63,547 bases of DNA from Myxococcota bacterium (GTDB lineage Bacteria; Myxococcota_A; Polyangia; HGW-17): NCBI GenBank assembly GCA_018821305.1, contig JAHJMN010000052.1, forward strand, positions 1 through 63,547, in the 5' to 3' direction. Made by a program: the position numbers and the translations under genes. The notes below the pieces were generated by a model that saw only the letters and a program-made list of their open reading frames with translations, did no database searches and was not told where the DNA came from. Positions 1 through 9,127 of this stretch are shown piece by piece (positions within the stretch are counted from its first letter, which is position 1; every line of letters starts with the position of its first letter).

Positions 1-108
1 AAGGATCCCCTGATTAGTAACTTTGTCAGGCCTGAAGAAATAACGCCTCTCACTGGTACGTCGAGTAGCAAAAATAACACTTCCGGGATTAATAAAACGA
101 GGTAACAT
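1..108 (-). CDS. REP-associated (Y1/RAYT-like) transposase, N-terminal part, runs off the window
   Basis: The 36 visible codons read minus-strand from an ATG at 108 with no stop before the window edge. The start of the peptide (PRFINPGSVIFATRRTSER, then an RRYFFRPDKVTNQ stretch) resembles the N-terminus of the Y1_Tnp/RAYT transposases of deltaproteobacteria, which usually open with a PGSVYLITRR...Q..LL.P-type segment. A GGAGGTGG motif at 121-128 lies upstream, about 12 nt from the ATG, somewhat far. The catalytic HUH motif and Tyr would lie outside the window, so function cannot be confirmed. This call rests on recalled family similarity of a short segment. Confidence 0.5.
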   Translation of the reverse strand, partial: MLPRFINPGSVIFATRRTSERRYFFRPDKVTNQGIL

Positions 109-398
109 AAACCATTATCGCCACCTCCAAATGAAAGTTGCGCAGATCGCTTCAGATCGTTCGGAACCTCAGGATGATCAAAGACATTCCCCACCTGCTT
201 CCGATCGACCCTGGGCGCCTTCTCGAACCACGACTTTCGGTGGTGGAGGAAAAATTTTAGGGTGAAGGCAATCAGTGAGAGTTTGCAGTGTGACCGGTGG
301 TATTTAACAAGTACAACTCAATTTTTTAAATCTTGAACTTTCCCATTGCTTTGTCAAGAAATTTTGATATTTTAAACTGAAGGAATATTACAGTAAAA

Positions 399-1145
399 AT
401 GACTGACATATCATATCTGAGCGTTATTGGAATCAAATCAGTATCAAAATCAGGTGCAATGCAGCCCTTATTGTGTACGCTTGAAAATGGTAAAGATTAC
501 TATGTTAAGTACTTTGACACAGCTGCAGGTGCAGATTTATATAACGAGTTAATCTGTTGTGAACTAGCTAAATTATATAAATTGAATATTCCAGATTACA
601 AAATTGCGATGTTTGATCAAAACAATATTAAATTTTTCAATCTTACAAATAAAGTCAAGATTGATATAATTCCCTGCTTTGGATTTGCTTCAGAATATCA
701 GGAAAGTTATTCTTTGATTAAAAATATTCAAATCCCCAAAATTTCTGACGATATCAAAATGAAGGTTTTTTTATTTGATTGGTGGATAAAAAATTCTGAC
801 CGAAAAAAAGATACTAACCAGAAATTTAACTCCAACTTTTTATTTCAATATCCTGACAGTTATTTTCTGATTGATCACAACAATGCTTTCAGTTTTTCAT
901 TCAAAGAAAACGATTTTCTTGAAACTCATATATTTTCTGATATTAAAGATAAAATTACTGCAGATTTTCTTGCAGAACAGAAAGTAATCTTGAAATCTAT
1001 TGCAACAGAAAGTAAAATTACAGATATATTAGATAAAATTCCCATTGAATGGGATTTTGGAAAAAATCAAAACTTATCTTACGACACAAAAGATAAAATT
1101 TGTGAACTTCTTAACCGTGTAGATAAGGGATTTTGGCATGAGTAA
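399..1145 (+). CDS. HipA-like kinase domain protein (HipA_2 type)
   Basis: A 248-residue protein that keeps only the kinase core of the HipA fold. Visible signatures are a beta-strand Lys (K37 in YYVKYF) as the likely ATP contact, the catalytic-loop-like DWWIKNSDR (residues 127-135) followed by Asn144/Asn146, and a metal-binding-loop candidate LIDHNNAF with D159. HipA proper is about 440 residues; this short form is the one usually paired with a DUF3037 protein. It overlaps the next gene by 8 nt, so the two are translationally coupled. Both are markedly more AT-rich than the window average, which suggests horizontal acquisition. The upstream Shine-Dalgarno (AAGGA near 380) is distant, so the start is not certain. 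Substrate is unknown; protein Ser/Thr phosphorylation is inferred from the family. Confidence 0.75.
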   Translation: MTDISYLSVIGIKSVSKSGAMQPLLCTLENGKDYYVKYFDTAAGADLYNELICCELAKLYKLNIPDYKIAMFDQNNIKFFNLTNKVKIDIIPCFGFASEYQESYSLIKNIQIPKISDDIKMKVFLFDWWIKNSDRKKDTNQKFNSNFLFQYPDSYFLIDHNNAFSFSFKENDFLETHIFSDIKDKITADFLAEQKVILKSIATESKITDILDKIPIEWDFGKNQNLSYDTKDKICELLNRVDKGFWHE

Positions 1146-1971
1146 AAAAAATAATTACATATATAGCATAGTAAAATTCCGACCATATAATACAACCGAA
1201 GAGTTTGTTAACGTTGGTGTTGTTATCTACGATCCTGAAAATAGAATTTTTGATTACAAAATAGATTCAATACATCGAAAAAGAGTCAATGACTTTTTTC
1301 CTGAGTTAAATAAAAAATATTTTATTAACTGGTTACGAGGGGTAAAAGAAGAGTTATCTTTTTATAAAAAGAGCATATCTGATGATCCTCTTTTGGCTCC
1401 AATTTCTGATGATCCTCTTATTCTGTTTAAGACACTTGTTTCCCCTTCAGAAAATGTGTTGATATTTTCTGATATAAAATATTTATTTTCTGATAAATCT
1501 GTTGAATCTGAAATTGGTGATTTATTTAAATATTACGTTGAAAGAAATTTTGCTCATAGTGATTCTTATCAGCAAAAAATGATCCGTGATCTTAAAAGAA
1601 AAATCGAAAGTAGAAATTTACTTACAAAGTTTAAATTGAACTCTGAAATTGGTGATCCTGATGGTTTACATATTAGCATTCCCTTTTTGTTTAGAGAAAA
1701 ATTATCAGGTATAAAGGTTATTGATTTAAATAAAGATGCAAACACTATATTTAAAGAAGGCGTAACTTTTATTAAACTTATTGATAGTGTAAGAGAAGTA
1801 GAATCTATTTCCAAAATTCTTGTTGCGTTGAACAAACCTAGTACCGATAAAAAGGTTGCGGCTTCTGATATTTATAAAAGTATTTTTAAAGAGTTTAAAT
1901 CACACGAATTAATAGAACCCTGCCATTATGAAGATGATGATCAAATATTTGAGTTTATAGAGAGCAACTAA
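1138..1971 (+). CDS. DUF3037 domain protein, partner of the HipA-like kinase
   Basis: A 277-residue protein whose N-terminus (YSIVKFRPYNTTEEFVNVGV, then VIYDP) is the hallmark of DUF3037. The ATG lies inside the last codons of the HipA-like gene with a GGGA-type ribosome site before it. No signal peptide or membrane segment is seen, so it is probably cytoplasmic. DUF3037 and HipA_2 genes are recurrent neighbours in bacteria and are suspected to form a toxin-antitoxin-like or regulatory pair; nothing in the sequence shows which partner would be toxic. A tandem near-repeat, (S/A)PISDDPL, occurs around residues 80-95. Like its partner, the gene is strongly AT-rich. Confidence 0.75.
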   Translation: MSKKNNYIYSIVKFRPYNTTEEFVNVGVVIYDPENRIFDYKIDSIHRKRVNDFFPELNKKYFINWLRGVKEELSFYKKSISDDPLLAPISDDPLILFKTLVSPSENVLIFSDIKYLFSDKSVESEIGDLFKYYVERNFAHSDSYQQKMIRDLKRKIESRNLLTKFKLNSEIGDPDGLHISIPFLFREKLSGIKVIDLNKDANTIFKEGVTFIKLIDSVREVESISKILVALNKPSTDKKVAASDIYKSIFKEFKSHELIEPCHYEDDDQIFEFIESN

Positions 1972-2029
1972 TTTTCTGCAGTTCTGATTCTTTGAACTCT
2001 CTGTCATATTTCGGCATGTCTTTTTTCCT

Positions 2030-2276
2030 CTAGACCGCTTCATGAGTAAAAGGATCGAAATCTAAAAAGTGAATATTTGCTTCCAGTCTTTGTAATTAAC
2101 AATTGATATTGAATGTTTTCGCACTGATCCTTAACCTGTTTGCCTGACCACCTGAGTTCCAGTTTAAAATTTCAGGTAACCAGGAAATCAGTAGCAGGAA
2201 CAGGAAAACAGGGGGCTCATTCCTGAAGCATTTCTTTTAAACGAGTCCCAATCGTATTACTCCGCAAGCGGTCTAG
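2030..2276. repeat. B element, intact copy (MITE-like)
   Basis: The best preserved copy of the B family, 247 bp. It begins CTAGACCGCTT and ends with the exact inverse AAGCGGTCTAG, both inside a longer terminal inverted repeat (TAGACCGCTTGCGGAGTAA in consensus). The inside holds a foldback built of CCTG/CAGG words and conserved blocks such as GGATCGAAAT, TTGATATTGAATG and CCTGAAGCATTTC. It has no coding capacity. CTAG flanks are what IS630/Tc1-mariner-type insertion would give. Confidence 0.8.
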
Positions 2277-3040
2277 CCCTCTTCTTATAAACCATTCTTA
2301 TAAGACGCGACATCTTTTCTGACACAGAGGGACAGTAACTATTTAATTGATGGTTTATGCCAATTATCATGGGATATGCTTAGTGACATTCAATCGTGAT
2401 TTGCCTGTTACAAGCCAGAAAAAGTGATCAGAAAACCCCCATCTCCACCTTTCAGACTCCATCCCTGCAGTTAATAACGAATTTAAGGCCTTGAATCATC
2501 AAAGTACAGTTGAAATTGTGCCACTAAAAGGACGTTAAAGATCATTTTCAAGCCTGAAATCGTCGATTTTAAAGCTTCAAACGTCCAAAGACTTACTTTT
2601 TTCCTCATTTTTATACTCAAAAATAGCAATTCCCTTTTCCGGGATGACCTTCCAGAGCCGGGGAAGGTATAAGCGTAGAATGTACTCTGACCTTTAAACA
2701 CTGGGCACCGGTTCAGTATAGTTGGTTAAGTGACCTTTTAATACTGGGGAGGGGCGCAAAAAATACCGGGGACCGGCTCAGTTTTGCAAGGGAAACAACG
2801 TAAAATCACGCAAGACCAACTCACAGTAGGCATGGAAGAGATGCCTGATGGCAATTTTGCCAGAAGGCGTGATGTGATTACCGTGTGTCGAGTTTTTTTT
2901 GGGTTATTAGGATAAACGTGAATGACCTCACCCCTGAATCCAAACATCGATGGTGAATCTGCGAATCATGAGCCTGTGACCACACAGGCGACAGCTTTCC
3001 AGCCCGGTTCGTAAGAGCCGGGTTTGAATTGTCGTTTGGT
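2277..3040. other. Non-coding stretch with hairpin cluster related to the one near 49.2 kb
   Basis: No convincing gene is present. From 2807 to 2871 the DNA folds into nested hairpins: CACGC (2807-2811) with GCGTG (2867-2871) enclosing AGGCAT/ATGCCT (2828-2833, 2841-2846) and TGGCAA/TTGCCA (2849-2854, 2857-2862). CCCGG/CCGGG arms lie at 3003-3007 and 3018-3022. The segment about 2908-2945 resembles 49300-49345 (both contain GAATGACC.CACCC.TGAATCC), so this is a degenerate copy of the same structured repeat. Confidence 0.5.
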
Positions 3041-3048
3041 CCCTTCCC

Positions 3049-3996
3049 CTATTTCGTGAAGCGGTTGTCGGAGCGTTTTTCTTCTACTGCTTTTCGTTCG
3101 TGCTTCATCCAGCCGGATATTGACTCACCGGGATAGTCAAAATTATGGATCCAGGGTTTTATATCATAAACGGGGGTTTTATCCAGCATGTCTACACCGG
3201 AAAACTCCACAATATTTCCTTTTACAGAAACCAATTTGACGATGCTCATACCAATTCCTGAAACTCTTTTCGGGGATCGCGTTGAAAAAATACCACGGGG
3301 CTCCGTATCCATAAATGGGACAACTTTCAAATTATAACCGTTCTGCCGATGAAATCTATAAATTATTATAATATGCGAAAAACCATCAAGGTCAGCTAGC
3401 CCTTCTTCGTACTCGGGGAAAATGTTTATTTGCCCTCGCAACTGGGCCCCACCGCTGGGCTGAATGGGAACGCCTTCCCGCTCAAGAAAAGGACTTGAGA
3501 TGTAACCTACTGAGCGAAGGCAGGCAGAGCGTTCCGGGATTTCTCTGAACATTTCCACAAACGCAAGACCGTCTTTTTGCTGTATTCCGCTGCGAAATGA
3601 AAAGCCCAGTTTGAGATAAGCATAGGTAGCGGACACATCGGAGTTTACTGTAATTTCTGACACTTGCGCGTCGGTTCGCATCAGATAATCAATGGACGCA
3701 TCCAGCAAGTTACGACCAACACCTTGACCTCTGAACAATTTATCCACAAAAAAGAGGGAAATGTGGGATGTTGTTTTGAAAAAAATAAATCCCGCAAGGT
3801 TGCCTTCAAAAGTAGCAATATGCCCGAATCCGCCTTCGTTCATTCGTGTTTCTAAAACAGTCGCATTACAAAAATCACTGAATGTATTAAGTCCTGAATT
3901 CGTATGCCCCGCAAGCAGTTCAAGCAGGAAAATTTCTCTCCCTAACTTGGATACTTTTTCAAGGTGTTCTTTTTCCATTTTTATATATTCAAACAT
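3049..3996 (-). CDS. GNAT acetyltransferase fused to TrmO-type tRNA methyltransferase
   Basis: A 315-residue two-domain protein. Residues 1-155 form a GNAT N-acetyltransferase with the acetyl-CoA loop FRGQGVGRNLL (88-98). Residues 160-290 form a TrmO/TsaA (UPF0066) domain: LRSVGYISSPF (160-170), EYEEGLADLDGFSHIIIIY (195-213), PFMDTEPRGIFSTRSPKR (227-244) and a VYDIKPWI tail. TrmO uses S-adenosylmethionine to methylate t6A at position 37 of some tRNAs, so the fusion may pair acyl transfer with anticodon-loop modification, or the GNAT may act elsewhere. The start is supported by GGAGGA four nt before the ATG. The usual RPNPIG after the TRSP motif reads KRVSGIG here. The substrate of the GNAT half is unknown. 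Confidence 0.85.
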   Translation of the reverse strand: MFEYIKMEKEHLEKVSKLGREIFLLELLAGHTNSGLNTFSDFCNATVLETRMNEGGFGHIATFEGNLAGFIFFKTTSHISLFFVDKLFRGQGVGRNLLDASIDYLMRTDAQVSEITVNSDVSATYAYLKLGFSFRSGIQQKDGLAFVEMFREIPERSACLRSVGYISSPFLEREGVPIQPSGGAQLRGQINIFPEYEEGLADLDGFSHIIIIYRFHRQNGYNLKVVPFMDTEPRGIFSTRSPKRVSGIGMSIVKLVSVKGNIVEFSGVDMLDKTPVYDIKPWIHNFDYPGESISGWMKHERKAVEEKRSDNRFTK

Positions 3997-4146
3997 TTTT
4001 CCTCCAACGGTTCAGAACCCTGTCTTCTGCAACAAAATCCATACACGAACATATTAACAGTGGATCTCTGATGCGATTCAATATATAAATGTAAACGCGT
4101 TTTTTCTACTGTTCTTTTCCTGACAATAAATTTGGAGGTTCCCGTT

Positions 4147-5274
4147 TTGAAAAAGAATGATGAAGTATTTATAATTAAAGGAAATCAACTTAACCCTGTC
4201 CCCGTTGAAAACATTCTCAAATCCGGCCCTGAAAAAACCCTTGAGGAACTTTTTACAGACATTATTGAGAATAATCCTTCAATTATTCCGGGACAGCAAG
4301 TTGCTCCGGAGACCGAAAATCCTCCAGTGTTCGTTAATCTGGGACAGAAAATTCGTGCGGGAATATGGGATCTCGATTTTTTGTTTGCCGATCAGTACGG
4401 TGTTCCGACAATTATTGAAATGAAATTAATTAAAAACCCCGAAGCATCTCGTGCTGTTATCGGTAAAATTATAGAATACGCAGCCACGATAGCCCGTGAA
4501 TGGAATACAGATTTCATCAGAAAGCAAGCTCAGGACTACTGGTCAAAAAAAGGGCGGCTCCTCGAAGATGCACTTTTCCATGCCTTCGGGCCTGACTTTA
4601 ATATAAATAATTTTTGGACTATGATGGAAATGTCCATTTCCAGCGGGAAAATTCGCAGCATTATTGTCTCCGACGATTTGCGACCGGAAATGAAACTGAT
4701 GATTGAATATCTCAACAGTCAGTTGATGCATGGGGAGGTTCTCGGTCTGGAATTGAAGTGTTACGGCGACGGTGGACAGAGTATGCTTTTAATTCCATCA
4801 ATTATTGGCCAGTCCTTCAGTGTTTCTTCGCGCAAAGGCCTTAAAGGTGGTGCGATTGAGTGGTCGAGGGAACTTCTTTACAAAGAACTTGAAGAAATCA
4901 CAGATCCTTTCCTCAAAAGCAGATTATCTGAATTAATTGAGTTCGCTATCTCAAACAATCTTTTCATAGCCGGTAAAACCCTTGAAGGTCTTGCCAGTTT
5001 CGGCATAAAGGGTTTGAGTGGTGAGCGGTTGTTTACTGTTTACCTCAATGGAAAAGTAAGTTTCTTTATAAGTGAAATAAACGATCTTGATACTATAATC
5101 AAACGCGATGAACTGATTGGAAGTTTGAAATCAATGGATTTACTTCCTAAAAAATTTGACTCTGTAAAATTTACGGAGATTCCATTTCTGGATAAAAATC
5201 TATCCCGTCTTCACGAGAAGGAGTTCAGGGATTTACTTGAACTCATTAAGAAATTTCATTCTTTGAAGAGTTAA
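4147..5274 (+). CDS. NucS/DUF91-like PD-(D/E)xK nuclease family protein
   Basis: Read from a TTG at 4147, because GGAGGT at 4134-4139 lies 7 nt before it; a longer reading from a TTG at 4132 would start on top of that site. The 375-residue product has the restriction-endonuclease core IWDLDFLFADQYGVPTIIEMK (spaced D...ExK), then an AVIGKIIEYAA helix, as in DUF91/NucS-like and related endonuclease-fold proteins. The first ~60 residues and the C-terminal half are not recognised. It is probably cytoplasmic and DNA-directed, but specificity cannot be read from the sequence. It stands alone between the divergent GNAT-TrmO gene and a lipoprotein gene. Confidence 0.65.
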   Translation: MKKNDEVFIIKGNQLNPVPVENILKSGPEKTLEELFTDIIENNPSIIPGQQVAPETENPPVFVNLGQKIRAGIWDLDFLFADQYGVPTIIEMKLIKNPEASRAVIGKIIEYAATIAREWNTDFIRKQAQDYWSKKGRLLEDALFHAFGPDFNINNFWTMMEMSISSGKIRSIIVSDDLRPEMKLMIEYLNSQLMHGEVLGLELKCYGDGGQSMLLIPSIIGQSFSVSSRKGLKGGAIEWSRELLYKELEEITDPFLKSRLSELIEFAISNNLFIAGKTLEGLASFGIKGLSGERLFTVYLNGKVSFFISEINDLDTIIKRDELIGSLKSMDLLPKKFDSVKFTEIPFLDKNLSRLHEKEFRDLLELIKKFHSLKS

Positions 5275-5354
5275 AACACTAAATTACGTCTTTATTCGAT
5301 GATTATTTCTAAATTCATATTTGATTTCCAGACTGTGGATGCAATAATGTTTTT

Positions 5355-6560
5355 ATGAAACAAAAACTTATTTTTTACTTCAGTGTGCTTCTAACCCTCG
5401 TTTCCTGCGAGACGAAGGGCCTTGACGTCAAACAATGTGATCCTGGCTGGGTACTTACTTCAAACGGATGCAGGCAACGATGTCTTGTGAGTGATGACTG
5501 TGGCGCCGGTACATCTTGTATCGGGGATCTTTGTATACCCTGCGTTAGTGACGGCCAATGTTTGGACAACCTTAAATGTGATATCGAATCGGGGGAATGC
5601 TTTGATATCTGTGATGTTCATGAACATTGTACTTATGGATATTATTGCACTGTTGATAATCATTGCCTTCCGAAGTTGAACTTCGGGGAAGAGTGCGTTA
5701 CTGACGGTGACTGTGAAAGTAACGAATGTAACGGTTACTGTCGTCTGAGTTTTGGGTCTGAGTGTGCCGCGGATAATCAGTGCCCGACGGATTTTTGCAC
5801 TGATGGTTATTGCTGCACATCAAGATGCCATGAAGGTTGCGAATCCTGCGACTCCAATGGTGTGTGTTCTGCAGTTATTTCTGGAACGGATCCCGAGTGC
5901 CCTACCCTTTGCACCGAAACGGGATGTCGGTCCTGCCCGGAAGATATGGAAGAGATTGAAGATTTCTGCATGGATAAATTCGAAGCACCGGGACAGGGAG
6001 ACCAGTTACCCTTTGTAATGTTTTCTTTTATTGAAGCTGAGCAATGGTGTGATTCCAGGGGGAAACGACTCTGTTTTGATACGGAGTGGACACTGGCATG
6101 CGGAACTGCTCAATCCCTGAACTATCCCTACGGGGATACGCACATCCCCGGCACATGTAATGACAATAAAACCTGGCGACCATATAATCAGGATCTGCTG
6201 AATTTATGGCCCATTGGCATAAACGATCCTTCCGTAGTTACTTTGGAAGAATTGCTGACTTCAGCCAGGGCAACAGGAGTTAATGGAACCAGTGCTGCGG
6301 ACCATATTGAACAACTTTATCAGGGGGCAGCATCCGGTACTTATATTGACTGTGTAAATACCTATGGAATTTACGATTTATGTGGCAATGTTGAAGAATG
6401 GACTCGTCGTTCCGATGGCGGGGTAACAGATTTTCATGGCAATTTAAAAGGTCGATATTGGGCAGATAGCAGGCGATGCGGCGATAATATCACAGATCAC
6501 GGCGATTCTTTTCGCTTTTATGAAATTGGATTTCGCTGCTGCAGCAGTTTGTGGTATTAA
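5355..6560 (+). CDS. Cys-rich lipoprotein with formylglycine-generating-enzyme-like (SUMF1) domain
   Basis: A 401-residue predicted lipoprotein: signal peptide with lipobox LVSC (Cys18). Next comes a Cys-rich section (to about residue 195) made of short repeats with the pattern CVSDDCG..., CVSDGQC..., CVTDGDC..., typical of Myxococcota surface lipoproteins. The rest is an FGE-sulfatase/C-type-lectin-like domain with FCMDKFEAPG, EAEQWCDSRGKRLCFDTEWTLAC, GLYDLCGNVEEWT-type (here GIYDLCGNVEEWT) and FRCC. Such domains are often non-enzymatic in bacterial surface proteins; the Cys pair of true formylglycine generators is not clearly present. It is likely anchored in the outer membrane. No strong Shine-Dalgarno precedes the ATG. 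Confidence 0.8.
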   Translation: MKQKLIFYFSVLLTLVSCETKGLDVKQCDPGWVLTSNGCRQRCLVSDDCGAGTSCIGDLCIPCVSDGQCLDNLKCDIESGECFDICDVHEHCTYGYYCTVDNHCLPKLNFGEECVTDGDCESNECNGYCRLSFGSECAADNQCPTDFCTDGYCCTSRCHEGCESCDSNGVCSAVISGTDPECPTLCTETGCRSCPEDMEEIEDFCMDKFEAPGQGDQLPFVMFSFIEAEQWCDSRGKRLCFDTEWTLACGTAQSLNYPYGDTHIPGTCNDNKTWRPYNQDLLNLWPIGINDPSVVTLEELLTSARATGVNGTSAADHIEQLYQGAASGTYIDCVNTYGIYDLCGNVEEWTRRSDGGVTDFHGNLKGRYWADSRRCGDNITDHGDSFRFYEIGFRCCSSLWY

Positions 6561-6633
6561 TAGTAATGCGACGATCGGATTTTGTCGCTGCTGTGAACTG
6601 TAACTTTCAGTTTTCTACGAAAAAGGTGAATCA

Positions 6634-8787
6634 TTGAGGTGTATTGGTTGTAATAACGTCGTCCCCGATGAGGCCAGATTCTGCCCCAGATGTGGTCTGA
6701 GTCTACGGCCATCAAATCAGGATCCATTTATCGGGAAAAAACTGGATGACAGATATCTGGTTTTAGAAGCCATTGGTGAGGGTGGTTCGGGTAAAGTCTA
6801 TCTGGCTCGTCATATCCAATTGGGAAAACGTATTGCTGTTAAAATCCTTCATAATGAACTTGCTCAGAATGAAAAAGCTCTAAAAAAATTCAGAAAAGAA
6901 GCCCTCAGTGTGGGGGAACTTGAAAATGAGCATATTATTAAAATTTTTGACTTTGGTCAAACAGATGGTACTCCCTACTTCGCCATGGAGCTCCTGACGG
7001 GAGATACTCTGAGTACTGCTCTGACCCGCAAATCATTTTTCTCCTTCAAAGACACATACGATATTATAACCCAGATCTGTGAAGGGCTTGCGGAAACCCA
7101 CGCTCTGGGCTTTGTTCACCGTGATCTACGTCCTCGAAATATTATGCTGACGACTCATGCTGGAAAAGATAATTTTGTTAAAATTCTTGATTTCGGTTTA
7201 GCCAAGATGGTTGTAGGCGGAGATCCCGGAAAGTCAGGAATTGGCTTCAGTGTAGGAGATCCAACCTACACAGCTCCGGAGCAAATGAAGTCCGGAACCA
7301 TCGACAGTAGAGCAGATTTGTATTCTCTTGGAATAATAGCATACCATATGCTCTCAGGACATGCTCCGTATTCCGGGAACAATGTTTTTGAAATCATGGG
7401 GAAACATCTCGACGCGCCCTACCCGCCCATCGAAGGTACAGTTCAACCACTACCATCTGGAATTGATTATATTTTAGCCAAATCATTATCAAAAAACCCT
7501 GAAAACAGATTTAAAACTGCTCTACAATTTAAAGAAGCACTTCAGAGTCTGTTGAAAATGCACTTAATCCCTGTTAAAGATTCAAAAAATGCATTTCAAA
7601 AGGGCATTTCCTATATCGATTTGCAGAGTCCATTTCCTCTTGCTGACAGCGCGAAAATGGTTCGCCTTGCGGGAGGCGGTGTAATTCGCTCTGAAAGTCC
7701 CCCGGTAGCACCGCCTGCGCAAAGGGCATCATCATCACAAAATTCCGCTGTCCCTGCTCCGGATGTAAAAAAATTCCAGCATAACCGCAAAATGGATGTT
7801 CTAGTTGGAATCAATGCTGCGGATTTGAAGCAGCAACTTGAAGCAGGTGGTGATAATAAAAGCCCGACGGAAAAAATTCCGACGGAAAAAAAAAATGAAC
7901 AAACCGACCCCTCCTCGTCCCTCATAGCAGCTGCTCCGTCCGAAAGCTTCATCAGGCATCAGGATGATTTGATAATAGAAAGGCAAAAAAAATCCAATCA
8001 GGAACGCAAGTTCTGGCTTGTCATCATAATTGGAGGAGTCGCACTGGCACTGTTGCTTTATTTCCTTGTATCCAGTTTTACAAAAGATGACAAATTGCCG
8101 GATTTTAAAAAGAATACTCCCGGAAAAACTGAAACAACTGATAAAAAGCCACCGGATATGCTTCCTCAAATGGTCGCTGATATGACTGCCACTTCCGGGA
8201 ACGTTTTAATCACGGCAATGGATGTTCAAAGTGCAACCCCCATCGCTGTAAATACCCAGCCTGTTATGACCGAGCCTGTTATGACCGAGCCCGTTATGAC
8301 TGAGCCCGTTATGACCGAGCCTGTTATGACTGAGCCCGTTATGACCGAGCCCGTTATGACTGAGCCTGTGAAAATTATGGTTCCGGATAAAATCGATATC
8401 CCGGTGATTATGAAGCCCGTGGATCCAGCGCCAGTTAAGGACCCGGCCGCTCTCCTGAAAAAGGCACAAACTGAATATAACAACGGTAGTTTCAGTGCTG
8501 CATACAATACTTATAAATCGCTGCTTGCAAAAACACCTTCCAGTGCAACGGCGCTGAGTGGAATGGCCAGTGTCTGTTTTGAACTTGGGAAAACCCAGGA
8601 AGCTGAAAAGTATTTAGGAAAACTTGTTAATGTAGCTTCAACGGCAAACAATTGGTATCGACTTGGTTCCGCACGTCAGAAGCTTGGAAAAACACAGCCT
8701 GCTATCGAAGCTTATAAAAAAGCTCTTTCTAAAAACCCCAATTTTGAACCTGCCAAGCGTGCTCTGGCAAAACTAACTGGCGGTTGA
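6634..8787 (+). CDS. Membrane Ser/Thr protein kinase with zinc ribbon, TEPVM repeats and TPR domain
   Basis: 717 residues from a TTG start with AAGGTG 7 nt upstream. In order: zinc ribbon (C3, C6, C17, C20); Hanks-type kinase at about 40-315 with GEGGSGKVYLA (48-58), K70, HRDLRPRN (162-169), DFG (187-189) and APE; a low-complexity linker; one transmembrane helix near residues 465-485; a periplasmic PVMTE repeat (seven identical units); and TPR units to the end. The catalytic loop has Arg instead of the usual Lys in HRDLKP, with the catalytic Asp164 intact. It is probably an active inner-membrane sensor kinase whose TPR part lies outside the cytoplasm. Two zinc-ribbon proteins with repeated Ser-rich motifs at 24-27 kb are possible, unproven substrates. 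Confidence 0.9.
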   Translation: MRCIGCNNVVPDEARFCPRCGLSLRPSNQDPFIGKKLDDRYLVLEAIGEGGSGKVYLARHIQLGKRIAVKILHNELAQNEKALKKFRKEALSVGELENEHIIKIFDFGQTDGTPYFAMELLTGDTLSTALTRKSFFSFKDTYDIITQICEGLAETHALGFVHRDLRPRNIMLTTHAGKDNFVKILDFGLAKMVVGGDPGKSGIGFSVGDPTYTAPEQMKSGTIDSRADLYSLGIIAYHMLSGHAPYSGNNVFEIMGKHLDAPYPPIEGTVQPLPSGIDYILAKSLSKNPENRFKTALQFKEALQSLLKMHLIPVKDSKNAFQKGISYIDLQSPFPLADSAKMVRLAGGGVIRSESPPVAPPAQRASSSQNSAVPAPDVKKFQHNRKMDVLVGINAADLKQQLEAGGDNKSPTEKIPTEKKNEQTDPSSSLIAAAPSESFIRHQDDLIIERQKKSNQERKFWLVIIIGGVALALLLYFLVSSFTKDDKLPDFKKNTPGKTETTDKKPPDMLPQMVADMTATSGNVLITAMDVQSATPIAVNTQPVMTEPVMTEPVMTEPVMTEPVMTEPVMTEPVMTEPVKIMVPDKIDIPVIMKPVDPAPVKDPAALLKKAQTEYNNGSFSAAYNTYKSLLAKTPSSATALSGMASVCFELGKTQEAEKYLGKLVNVASTANNWYRLGSARQKLGKTQPAIEAYKKALSKNPNFEPAKRALAKLTGG
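8260..8364 (+). repeat. 15-bp tandem repeat, 7 units, coding for PVMTE
   Basis: Seven units of the form CCTGTTATGACCGAG differ only at third codon positions (CCT/CCC, ACC/ACT). They lie in frame in the extracytoplasmic linker of the Ser/Thr kinase, between its membrane helix and TPR region, and are prone to length change by slippage. Confidence 0.9.
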
Positions 8788-8810
8788 CCAAGGTAAATTT
8801 CAGGACCGAA

Positions 8811-9127
8811 CTAGACCCAATGCTGATCGGTTAGTGAACTTCCGAGTAAATTAGTCAATAAATACAATCTTATATAATAATTTCAGGCAGACAGGAATTC
8901 AGGAAAACAGGGGTCAGGAGCAGGGCGTTTACTTTGAAGGTGAGCGTTTTTGTGGCATAAAGATCGATTTCAATTCAGTATTTGCATATACACCTTCAGG
9001 AACACGACCCTGTATCCTGATTCTGTTCCTGTTTCTGACTCCCTGAATATTTTTACTAATACTTATTATTCTTATTTTTGTTAACAATATCAACTAATAC
9101 GCCTTAACCGAACAGCATTGGAACTAG
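8811..9127. repeat. C element, copy 1 (MITE-like)
   Basis: About 317 bp bounded by CTAG on both sides. The ends are inverted: CTAG-ac-CCAATGCTGATCGGTTA at the left and the inverse of CTAG-tt-CCAATGCTGTTCGGTTA at the right. It is near-identical in length and sequence to 27613-27934. The right CTAG (9124-9127) is shared with the start of B element copy 2. No open frame is present. Confidence 0.75.

Noticed and set aside
2483-2947. Short minus-strand frames between the DUF3037 gene and the GNAT-TrmO gene
   Set aside because: They have no ribosome site and overlap hairpin and repeat sequence.
8206-8507. Repetitive minus-strand frames with SHNGLGHN- and VITGS-type repeats
   Set aside because: These are antisense to the PVMTE repeat of the Ser/Thr kinase and arise from its 15-bp periodicity.
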